Assembly: GCA_001818895.1 (NCBI GenBank)
Contig: MHLB01000047.1
Span: 1 to 5,022, forward strand
Length of the DNA stretch: 5,022 nt
From: Candidatus Liptonbacteria bacterium RIFCSPLOWO2_01_FULL_53_13
GTDB taxonomy: Bacteria > Patescibacteriota > Minisyncoccia > UBA6257 > 2-01-FULL-56-20
Direction of reading: 5' to 3'
Positions 1-4,381 of the stretch are shown here, in pieces. The notes beneath the pieces are model-generated. The model saw only the letters and a program-made list of their open reading frames with translations, was not told the DNA's origin and did no database searches. The first letter of the stretch is position 1, and every line of letters starts with the position of its first letter. A program made the translations under genes and the position numbers.

Positions 1-74
1 CCTATGGCAGTACTCACAAAAAAAGACATCCTTGCGCCCTATGGCAGTACTCACAAAAAAAGACATCCTTGCGC
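1..74. repeat. Perfect 37-bp tandem duplication at the window edge
   Basis: Bases 1-37 and 38-74 are identical, two head-to-tail copies with no mismatch; identity stops at base 75. Each copy contains an ATG followed by the codons for the start of the Dcd-like protein (Met-Ala-Val-Leu-Thr). Because 37 is not a multiple of three, the ATG at 4 is in a different frame from the gene and only the ATG at 41 opens the full reading frame. The copy lies exactly at the sequence end, so an assembly artefact at a contig end is the simplest explanation. A real recent duplication would have moved the native upstream region away from the gene. Confidence 0.95.
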
Positions 75-673
75 GGGTGAAGGCAGGCGGAATTTCGTTC
101 ACGCCCAACCTTGATGATTTCCAGCTTCAAGACCATGCGGTGGATTTGCGCCTCGGATTTACGTTTCTCATCCCGAAAATATGGCACATGACCGAGCGCG
201 GGAGAGAATCGCTCTCAATTTTTCATTTCAATACTCCGAATGCCCACTTTTTCGATGTGGTTGAACTTGAAGAGGGGCAATATTTTGAACTTCTCCCCAA
301 TGAATATATTTTGGTTTCAACTCTTGAGTCGTTGAAAATCCCGAATGACCTGATGGCGGTGCTCTACCCCCGCTCCTCAACGAACCGCAAAGGGCTCTCG
401 CTTGACCTCACGGGCATCGTGGACTCCGGCTATGAAGGGCGGCTCACGCTTCCGATCCGGAACAATACCCATTCGCAAACCGTCCGGCTCTACCCGGGCG
501 AACGGCTCTGCCAGATCGTGTTTGAAGAACTGAAGGAGCCGGTGCAGCCGCGCAAAAGCAAATATCATAAACGCGACATCGTGGAAGGCATCGGCAAGGA
601 AAAACAGGCGGAGGCGAATCTCATCATGCGAGGGAAAATCAAGGAGCTGAAACAAAAACATCCCGCCCGGTGA
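41..673 (+). CDS. dCTP deaminase/dUTPase-superfamily protein, Dcd-like but without the catalytic Glu
   Basis: A 210-residue protein of the trimeric dUTPase/dCTP deaminase fold, cytosolic, acting on deoxypyrimidine triphosphates. The layout is Dcd-like: HAVDLRLG at 32-39, an NEYILVSTLESL strand near 87-98, PRSS at 110-113 with Arg116 (the RSSxxR signature), GIVDSGYEG near 125-133 with Asp128, and GERLCQIVF at 153-161. In dCTP deaminases the strand after the IDPGWSG-type turn carries the catalytic Glu (the TLE/VLE position); here the aligned residue is Pro138. Deamination of dCTP by the usual mechanism is therefore doubtful, and dUTPase activity or a regulatory role is possible. The C-terminus keeps a Lys/Tyr-rich segment (near 173-178), then a charged helical tail. 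ATG 41 is chosen over TTG 32 because TTG 32 would lie inside the first repeat copy. The dUTPase gene follows 6 bp downstream, so the two are probably co-transcribed. The family is clear; the exact activity is not. Confidence 0.85.
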   Translation: MAVLTKKDILARVKAGGISFTPNLDDFQLQDHAVDLRLGFTFLIPKIWHMTERGRESLSIFHFNTPNAHFFDVVELEEGQYFELLPNEYILVSTLESLKIPNDLMAVLYPRSSTNRKGLSLDLTGIVDSGYEGRLTLPIRNNTHSQTVRLYPGERLCQIVFEELKEPVQPRKSKYHKRDIVEGIGKEKQAEANLIMRGKIKELKQKHPAR

Positions 674-679
674 ACGCGA

Positions 680-1105
680 ATGAAAGTCCGCATCTCGCGC
701 ATTGACCCTTCGCTCCCGCTTCCCGAATACCACACGCCGGGCGCGGTGGCGTTTGATTTTTATACGCGCACGGATGCAACGATCGCGCCCCATGAATGCA
801 AGCTCCTGCCTGCAAATTTTATCATCCAAGTGCCCGAGGGATATGCGCTCGTGATTGCCGCGCGAAGCGGGCTTTTCAAAAAAGGGCTTGCGTTGCGGAA
901 CGGCATCGGCGTGATCGATCAGGACTACCACGGTCCGAAGGACGAGATCGGCATCCTGCTGTATAACTTCACCGAAACTCCCGTTGAAGTGAGACGCGGC
1001 GATCGCGTGGCGCAAGGGCTCATCGTTCCCATCGCAAAAGCGGAGTGGGAAGAAGTCGCGCAGATAAAAGAGGATTCACGCGGGGGGTTCGGGTCAACTG
1101 GCTAG
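680..1105 (+). CDS. dut: dUTP diphosphatase (dUTPase)
   Basis: A 141-residue trimeric dUTPase that hydrolyses dUTP to dUMP and pyrophosphate, keeping uracil out of DNA and supplying the thymidylate precursor. All five family motifs are present: motif 1 PGAVAFDF (20-27, Asp26), motif 2 ARSGL (61-65), motif 3 NGIGVIDQDYHG (74-85, catalytic Asp80), motif 4 RRGDRVAQGLIVP (105-117) and the P-loop-like motif 5 RGGFGSTG (134-141) at the extreme C-terminus. Length is normal for the family. Small departures are Ala instead of the common Pro before RSG, and a PKDE insertion after YHG that lengthens the turn following motif 3. It starts 6 bp after the stop of the Dcd-like gene with no visible Shine-Dalgarno, which suits translational coupling. 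Its TAG stop shares the palindrome CTAG (1102-1105) with the stop of the convergent hydrolase. Confidence 0.93.
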   Translation: MKVRISRIDPSLPLPEYHTPGAVAFDFYTRTDATIAPHECKLLPANFIIQVPEGYALVIAARSGLFKKGLALRNGIGVIDQDYHGPKDEIGILLYNFTETPVEVRRGDRVAQGLIVPIAKAEWEEVAQIKEDSRGGFGSTG

Positions 1106-1965
1106 TGCGAGAGGAACTTCCGCACGATTTTCCAGAAGTTCGGCTTCATTAATATAGATGTGGAAAGATGTCCTCCTTTTGCGCGGAGGATGAGGCGCGC
1201 GCCCGTTTTCTTGGCAAATTTCTTGACCGAGCCGAACCGCACTACGTTATCATCCTTCGCGTGGAATATGAGCATCTTTTTGCCGTCAATTTCCTCCGCG
1301 TGCGCCGCGGGATTATAAAATTTGCCCGTTTTCAGCTTGTCCCAATCGCGCCGTGACATCCGGTACGCTTCGCCGAATTCCTGTTTCACGGCATTGTAAA
1401 ATGTTTCTATCGGCTCTTCCGGGGAACGGGAACGCCAGTCAACGACGGGTGACACTGCAATAACTTTTATGGACGCTCGCCTCTTCTTTCCAACGCTTAC
1501 CTCACTTTCCAATTCGCGCGAATTGGAAAGTGAGGTAAGTAGCGCCGCCGGGCCACCGAAACTTCCTCCGATCAAGACGATTTCTTTTGGCGTGAGTTTA
1601 TAGCGCGTGCCATTATGCAAATCGTGAAACCCCTTCCGCAATCCCTCAATTATGTCCCGCACGTCCCGCTCCGGAGAAAGGCGCAGAAATTTCCCTCCGC
1701 TCTCCCAGCTCCCGCGATAGCGCGGGTTGAACACCCAATATCCTTTGCGCGAGAGAAATTCCATAAGCGCGGGTTTTGATGGGAAACTCGGCATCCCGCT
1801 GCACAAAATAACTACTTTGGCTTTTGCGGCAACGGCAAGGCCCGCCCGAAGACCTGCCCTCCGTCCTGCCCGCCATAGCTTCAGCGATGGTGGGAGCTTG
1901 GAGGACGAAGGAGGGAGAAATTCAGTAACAATATCTTTTGCGAATCTTGTTCGTAGCGGGTGCAT
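1102..1965 (-). CDS. Alpha/beta hydrolase, S9 peptidase/esterase-like, carrying two palindromic inserts
   Basis: A 287-residue alpha/beta-hydrolase, probably cytosolic (no signal peptide). Visible landmarks: KVVILCSGMPSFPSK (first core strand and oxyanion-side loop, about 50-64), FNPRYRGSWESGG (79-91), the nucleophile elbow GGSFGG with Ser135, the HAKDDNVV acid loop with Asp239, and GGHLS with His266. The triad is complete. The arrangement resembles the C-terminal catalytic domain of prolyl oligopeptidase-family peptidases and acyl-peptide hydrolases; substrate unknown. Residues about 17-37 (rich in Pro, Ser, Arg, Ala, Gly) and 143-157 (TSLSNSRELESEVS region) are encoded by palindromic DNA and lie outside the core strands, the second between the helix after the nucleophile and the next strand (KVIAVSPVVDW). 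ATG 1965 is preferred to a TTG at 2004, which would add 13 residues encoded by a CATATGG repeat. No Shine-Dalgarno is visible. The gene converges on dut, sharing CTAG. Confidence 0.85.
   Translation of the reverse strand: MHPLRTRFAKDIVTEFLPPSSSKLPPSLKLWRAGRRAGLRAGLAVAAKAKVVILCSGMPSFPSKPALMEFLSRKGYWVFNPRYRGSWESGGKFLRLSPERDVRDIIEGLRKGFHDLHNGTRYKLTPKEIVLIGGSFGGPAALLTSLSNSRELESEVSVGKKRRASIKVIAVSPVVDWRSRSPEEPIETFYNAVKQEFGEAYRMSRRDWDKLKTGKFYNPAAHAEEIDGKKMLIFHAKDDNVVRFGSVKKFAKKTGARLILRAKGGHLSTSILMKPNFWKIVRKFLSH
1496..1539. repeat. Perfect 44-bp palindrome inside the hydrolase gene
   Basis: Two 22-base arms, 1496-1517 and 1518-1539, are exact reverse complements with no loop; the centre is CGCG within AATTCGCGCGAATT. 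The sequence starts CTTACCTCACTTTCC and ends with its mirror. It is read through in frame on the - strand and encodes roughly residues 143-157 of the hydrolase. A perfect palindrome this long cannot arise from protein constraint alone. An inserted palindromic element or a templated fold-back is inferred. Confidence 0.97.
1857..1915. repeat. Imperfect 59-bp inverted repeat inside the 5' part of the hydrolase gene
   Basis: The outer arms CCCTCCGTCCT (1857-1867) and AGGACGAAGGAGGG (1902-1915) pair apart from a short bulge. GCCC/GGG pairs and CCAT/ATGG (1873-1876 / 1887-1890) continue the stem to a loop, AGCTTCAGCG. On the - strand it encodes about residues 17-37 of the hydrolase, a low-complexity Pro/Ser/Lys then Arg/Ala/Gly stretch ahead of the first core strand. 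Its words (CCTTCGT, CTCC, GAAGCTA, GGAGGAC) resemble those of the intergenic palindrome at 4115-4209, so the two may belong to one repeat family; that link is inference. Confidence 0.75.
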
Positions 1966-2192
1966 GATTAGCAAATCGCATATGGCATATGGCTTATCGC
2001 ACAAACCACATTACCACAAAGCACCCCTCTCATAAAATAACCAAACTTATCTACATTCCGAATTGCAATCTGCGATTAGCGATACGCGATGAGCGACTCT
2101 TGCCAAACAATCCGCCCAACAGAATTGTTCTGCGTGCGCATCTTGCGTATCGCGCGCATCGCGAGGCAACACGCGCGTTTCGGGGGAGTGGG
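1966..2192. other. Divergent intergenic region with short palindromic words
   Basis: This region separates the divergent hydrolase and GH18 genes. Next to the hydrolase start lies a doubled CATATGG (1979-1992), each containing the palindrome CATATG. Further on, GCGAT/ATCGC words recur between about 2070 and 2165 (for example GCGATTAGCGATACGCGAT). I could not assign a confident promoter for the hydrolase on the - strand. Open frames through here, including a 46-codon upstream extension of the GH18 frame, look non-coding. Confidence 0.5.
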
Positions 2193-2220
2193 TTGCCCGT
2201 ATGTTTTCTTGTGCCATAAT
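2193..2220 (+). promoter_or_regulatory. Sigma70-type promoter giving a leaderless GH18 transcript
   Basis: A -35-like TTGCCC (2193-2198) and a -10-like CATAAT (2215-2220, five of six matching TATAAT) are separated by 16 bp. Transcription would begin about 7 bp after the -10 box, at or next to the ATG at 2227. No Shine-Dalgarno precedes that ATG, which agrees with a leaderless mRNA. Confidence 0.5.
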
Positions 2221-2226
2221 GAACAC

Positions 2227-3402
2227 ATGTACAAACGGATTTTAATCGCATCCAGCGCAATTATCCTCCTTCTGTCTCCCTTATGTACGCTTGCGGCAGG
2301 AGGCAAGTTCCAGTACGCCGGTTGGCTTCCGTTTTGGAAGAAAGAAGCCGGGGTGGCGGACATCTCGCAAAATTGGGGAATGTTAAGTGAAGTGAGTCCA
2401 TTCTCCTATGAAGTGAACGCGAACGGCACGCTCGTGGACAAGATGAAAATACATGAAGCGCCTTGGCCCGAGTGGCTTGCGGAAGCGCGCAAGACGAAAA
2501 CAAAGATCATTCCCTCCATCGCCTGGTTTGACGGCGAAGAGATCCACGCGCTTCTTTCCAACAAAAAATCGCGCCTTGCCCACGAAGATGCGATCGCCAA
2601 GCTGGTCAAAGACGAGAAGTTTGACGGCATTGATATTGATTATGAGGCGAAGCTCGCGGAAACCAAGCCGTATTTTTCTCTCCTTGTGGAAGGGCTCGCG
2701 TTGCGGCTCCACGCGCAAAAGAAAATTCTCTCTTGCACGATAGAACCGCGGACGCCCGTTGCGTCGCTTTACGACACGGTCCCCAAAAATTATCAGTCGC
2801 AATATGCCAATGATTACGTTGCTTTGAACCGCTATTGCGATGAGGTGCGCATAATGGCATATGACCAAGGGACAATCGACCTGAAGCTTGACGCCCAAAA
2901 AGGCAACGGGCAGCTGTACGCGCCCGTTGCGGATATTGATTGGGTGAAAAAAGTGCTGGGGGAAACGATGAAGACGATAAGCAAGCAAAAGATAGTACTC
3001 GGCATTCCCACCTATGGCTACGAATACGAAGTTTCTTGGGCGGACGGCGTGGCCACCTACCGCCGCCTGCGAAGCCACACATTTTTCCAGGCGATGAACC
3101 GCGCCGATGCGATCGGTTTGGAACCCCTGCGGAACAGCGCCGGAGAGCTGGGATTCTTATATGCAACGAGTACGCGCACCGAGGGCGTTTCTTCCGCGCT
3201 CACGTGGTTTGTCTCCTCTACGCTCCCCTCGGCGATCGTATCCATGAACACCACAACTTCCGTCGCACGATTTGTTTCTTTCGCAGACGCGCAGTCGGCC
3301 GCAGGGGAAATAGCGCTTGCAAAAAAGCTCGGCTTGCGCGGCGCGGCGTTTTTCAAGCTGGACGGAGATCAAGACCCGTTCCTTTGGCAAGTAATGAAGT
3401 AG
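2227..3402 (+). CDS. Secreted GH18-family glycoside hydrolase (YaaH/chitinase-like)
   Basis: A 391-residue protein with an N-terminal Sec signal: Lys3-Arg4, a hydrophobic run to about residue 19, and a likely signal peptidase I site near TLAA (21-24). The barrel follows directly. The GH18 catalytic signature DGIDIDYE is at 133-140, giving DxxDxDxE with Glu140 as acid/base. MAYD (210-213), on the later strand that holds the substrate N-acetyl group, is also present, as are GIPTYGYEY (259-267) and a final FFKLDGDQDPFLW with the aromatic residue common at the barrel end. No LysM or other wall-binding domain is visible. GH18 enzymes of this type cleave beta-1,4 links next to N-acetylglucosamine in chitin or peptidoglycan. 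In this context cell-wall or cell-surface glycan remodelling is most likely, but the substrate is inferred. A Ser/Thr-rich stretch (about 313-348) looks like an added loop. ATG 2227 is chosen because it opens the signal peptide and sits just behind a promoter. It converges with the next gene, stops 6 bp apart. Confidence 0.9.
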   Translation: MYKRILIASSAIILLLSPLCTLAAGGKFQYAGWLPFWKKEAGVADISQNWGMLSEVSPFSYEVNANGTLVDKMKIHEAPWPEWLAEARKTKTKIIPSIAWFDGEEIHALLSNKKSRLAHEDAIAKLVKDEKFDGIDIDYEAKLAETKPYFSLLVEGLALRLHAQKKILSCTIEPRTPVASLYDTVPKNYQSQYANDYVALNRYCDEVRIMAYDQGTIDLKLDAQKGNGQLYAPVADIDWVKKVLGETMKTISKQKIVLGIPTYGYEYEVSWADGVATYRRLRSHTFFQAMNRADAIGLEPLRNSAGELGFLYATSTRTEGVSSALTWFVSSTLPSAIVSMNTTTSVARFVSFADAQSAAGEIALAKKLGLRGAAFFKLDGDQDPFLWQVMK

Positions 3403-3408
3403 TTTCCA

Positions 3409-3717
3409 TTACCCACGGAAGATGCCCATATAGAGCATTCCGACAATCACAAGCTTCGCAAAAATACTTCCCAAAGAATTGAGATGGGGGTCGAGCACCA
3501 TCATGGTGAACGGCGTCTTCGCTCCGGAAAGAAGATGGGCGAGAATGGAAATGGGCAAGGTGAGCCAAAGCCACTGCGCCCGCGTGACGGAAATGCCGAC
3601 GTATGAGAAAAGGCGGGAAAGCAACGGGGCGAGAAAATAAACCGCGATATAGGAAATAGCGAAGTCAAAAACGGCGAATGGGCCGATGCGGAACGAGCGC
3701 AATGTTTGGATCATCAT
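3409..3717 (-). CDS. Small three-helix membrane protein of unknown function, downstream of tRNA-His
   Basis: A 102-residue hydrophobic protein I do not recognise as a named family. Three likely membrane segments lie near residues 11-33 (FAVFDFAISYIAVYFLAPLL), 48-65 (WLWLTLPISILAHLLSG) and 82-100. The loop between the second and third holds the polar KTPFTMMVLDPHLNS stretch. Hydrophobic periodicity and a steady frame support a real gene. Its start is unusual: the ATG (3717-3715) begins one base after the discriminator of the same-strand tRNA-His, and a second ATG follows at once. There is no room for a ribosome-binding site outside the tRNA. It is therefore probably transcribed with the tRNA and translated from a leaderless end released by tRNA 3' processing. 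No terminator separates its stop from the convergent GH18 gene. Confidence 0.72.
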   Translation of the reverse strand: MMIQTLRSFRIGPFAVFDFAISYIAVYFLAPLLSRLFSYVGISVTRAQWLWLTLPISILAHLLSGAKTPFTMMVLDPHLNSLGSIFAKLVIVGMLYMGIFRG

Positions 3718-3718
3718 G

Positions 3719-3791
3719 GGTGCCTATCGGGAATCGAACCCGAATTGAGAGTTCCACAAACTCCAGTGTTAACCGTTACACCATAGGCACC
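3719..3791 (-). tRNA. tRNA-His (GTG anticodon), with encoded G-1, CCA not encoded
   Basis: On the - strand the gene folds as a full cloverleaf. The acceptor GTGCCTA (3790-3784) pairs with TAGGCAC (3726-3720). The D arm is GTGT/ACAC with loop AACGGTTA. The anticodon stem GGAGT/ACTCT encloses loop TTGTGGA with anticodon GTG (His). The variable loop is CAAT, and the T arm TCGGG/CCCGA has loop TTCGATT. The histidine identity pair is present: an extra G at -1 (3791) faces C73 (3719). After C73 the sequence reads CAT rather than CCA, so the 3' end must be added by tRNA nucleotidyltransferase. The next gene's ATG starts at 3717. Confidence 0.97.
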
Positions 3792-3807
3792 ATCCTTACC
3801 CTTCTAC

Positions 3808-3834
3808 ATTATAAGAAACTTTCAATTTCGGCAA
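3808..3834 (-). promoter_or_regulatory. Promoter for tRNA-His and the downstream membrane-protein gene
   Basis: Read on the - strand, a perfect TATAAT lies at 3813-3808 and a weaker -35-like TTGCCG at 3834-3829, with a 15-bp spacer. A start about 7 bp downstream falls near 3801, leaving a leader of about 10 bases before the tRNA. No other promoter is visible for the membrane-protein gene, so both probably depend on this one. The -10 call is stronger than the -35 call. Confidence 0.6.
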
Positions 3835-3962
3835 CCTTCCTACGGACACCCCGATACCAAACCTCGGTTTACTTTCCTAGTTTCATAATCTTTTTTGAAT
3901 AATTCGCCTATTCGGCCTTACTGGTTTTTATATCGCAGATTTTTGTTGTGGTTGGTACGGGG

Positions 3963-3997
3963 TTATTGTTTTGTGAACCTTGCGGACAAAACAATAA
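3963..3997. repeat. AT-rich inverted repeat, 12-bp perfect arms
   Basis: TTATTGTTTTGT (3963-3974) and ACAAAACAATAA (3986-3997) are exact reverse complements around an 11-base loop, GAACCTTGCGG. No T-run follows on either strand, so it is not a typical intrinsic terminator. Confidence 0.9.
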
Positions 3998-4002
3998 AGT
4001 TA

Positions 4003-4051
4003 GCTGCCCATCGATCCCCGCCGCAAAGCGGTGGGGTATTTCGCGGGCAGC
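4003..4051. repeat. GC-rich nested stem-loop
   Basis: The outer arms GCTGCCC (4003-4009) and GGGCAGC (4045-4051) are perfect. Inside, CCCCGCCGC (4016-4024) pairs with GCGGTGGGG (4028-4036), one position being non-Watson-Crick, around an AAA loop. The two stems are separated by an asymmetric internal loop (ATCGAT against TATTTCGC). Confidence 0.85.
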
Positions 4052-4076
4052 ACCGTGGCAACTTTGTTGGTAGGGT

Positions 4077-4091
4077 GCGCCCACCGGGCGC
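4077..4091. repeat. Short GC hairpin
   Basis: GCGCCC (4077-4082) and GGGCGC (4086-4091) are exact reverse complements around a 3-base loop, ACC. It is one member of the stem-loop series in this gap and could also arise by chance in GC-rich DNA. Confidence 0.6.
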
Positions 4092-4114
4092 TCGCGCGTT
4101 ACTGCGCCGCTCAC

Positions 4115-4209
4115 CCCCGCGGTCCGGCCTTCGTAGCTCCATCCTCCGTAGCAGTGCTACTGCGGAGGACGGGCGAAGCTACTTCGGCGGAGCAGGCCAA
4201 GCCGCGGGG
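4115..4209. repeat. 95-bp nested palindromic element
   Basis: Nested arms close on one axis: CCCCGCGG/CCGCGGGG (4115-4122 / 4202-4209), GGCCT/AGGCC (4126-4130 / 4194-4198), GTAGCT/AGCTAC (4133-4138 / 4177-4182), TCCTCC/GGAGGA (4142-4147 / 4164-4169) and the core GTAGCA-G-TGCTAC (4148-4160). Bulges interrupt the stem. The layout is that of an extragenic palindromic repeat or a small non-autonomous element remnant. It shares words with the imperfect palindrome in the hydrolase gene. Confidence 0.85.
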
Positions 4210-4238
4210 TATTCTCGGCGCTCCCAATAAAAAGTTCG

Positions 4239-4269
4239 AAGGGGACGTACACGCTGTACGTCCCCTTTT
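4239..4269. terminator. Strong intrinsic-terminator hairpin, possibly bidirectional
   Basis: AAGGGGACGTACA (4239-4251) and its exact reverse complement (4255-4267) form a 13-bp stem around CGC. On the + strand the stem runs straight into TTTT (4266-4269). On the - strand a TTTTT run (from +4233-4229) follows a few bases after the stem. The only gene pointing at it nearby is the right-hand - strand gene, whose stop is about 113 bp upstream, so it probably ends that transcript. The + strand has no gene immediately before it. Confidence 0.75.
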
Positions 4270-4381
4270 GCGCAGTTCAGAGGGGCAGAACCTCAGAACC
4301 ATTCCCGTGCGATCCTTTCTTTCTTTCCTTCTGCCGGATCGCTTTGTTTCTCACCCTTCGCCATCCGGTCGGCGATTGCTG

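Larger units (their letters stand above)
3835..4381. other. 547-bp gene-free region with a series of stem-loops
   Basis: The open frames here are short and have compositions that look non-coding. The left third (to about 3960) is AT-rich without clear structure. From 3963 to 4269 there are successive inverted repeats, listed separately, ending in a terminator-type hairpin. The stretch 4270-4381 between the hairpin and the right-hand gene is plain, apart from a purine/pyrimidine-skewed TTTCTTTCTTTCC run near 4316-4330. The run of structures could be repeat-element debris or a structured RNA; nothing here identifies a known RNA family. Confidence 0.6.

Noticed and set aside
32..40. TTG start at 32 for the Dcd-like gene
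   Set aside because: It lies in the first copy of the edge duplication and would add only Met-Arg-Pro before a proper ATG.
377..1015. Long - strand open frame opposite the dcd and dut genes
   Set aside because: It runs antisense to two clear superfamily genes, its composition is rich in Arg, His and Phe, and it shows no recognisable motif; it is a shadow of the real frames.
1496..1539. Reading the 44-bp palindrome as a terminator
   Set aside because: It lies in the middle of an intact frame with catalytic Asp and His encoded downstream of it, and no T-run follows on either strand.
1966..2004. TTG start adding 13 residues to the hydrolase
   Set aside because: The added residues come from the CATATGG repeat and the start is a rare codon; an ATG at 1965 begins the sequence that looks like the conserved N-terminus.
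2089..2226. 46-codon N-terminal extension of the GH18 frame
   Set aside because: It would place the signal peptide internally and would be encoded by the promoter and palindromic intergenic DNA; ATG 2227 fits the signal peptide and the promoter.
2383..3078. 231-codon - strand frame, and the 2606-3166 (-) and 2940-3482 (+) frames
   Set aside because: They overlap the GH18 gene, which has catalytic motifs and a signal peptide; the alternative proteins look like low-complexity shadows.
3716..3718. Encoded CCA end of tRNA-His
   Set aside because: C73 is needed to pair with G-1, which leaves CAT rather than CCA after the discriminator; the apparent CCA includes C73 itself and part of the next gene's ATG.
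3908..4302. Small frames in the intergenic gap (3908-4114 -, 3895-4230 +, 4111-4302 -)
   Set aside because: Their translations follow the stem-loop DNA, are rich in Arg, Gly and Pro, and show no domain; non-coding structure explains the sequence better.
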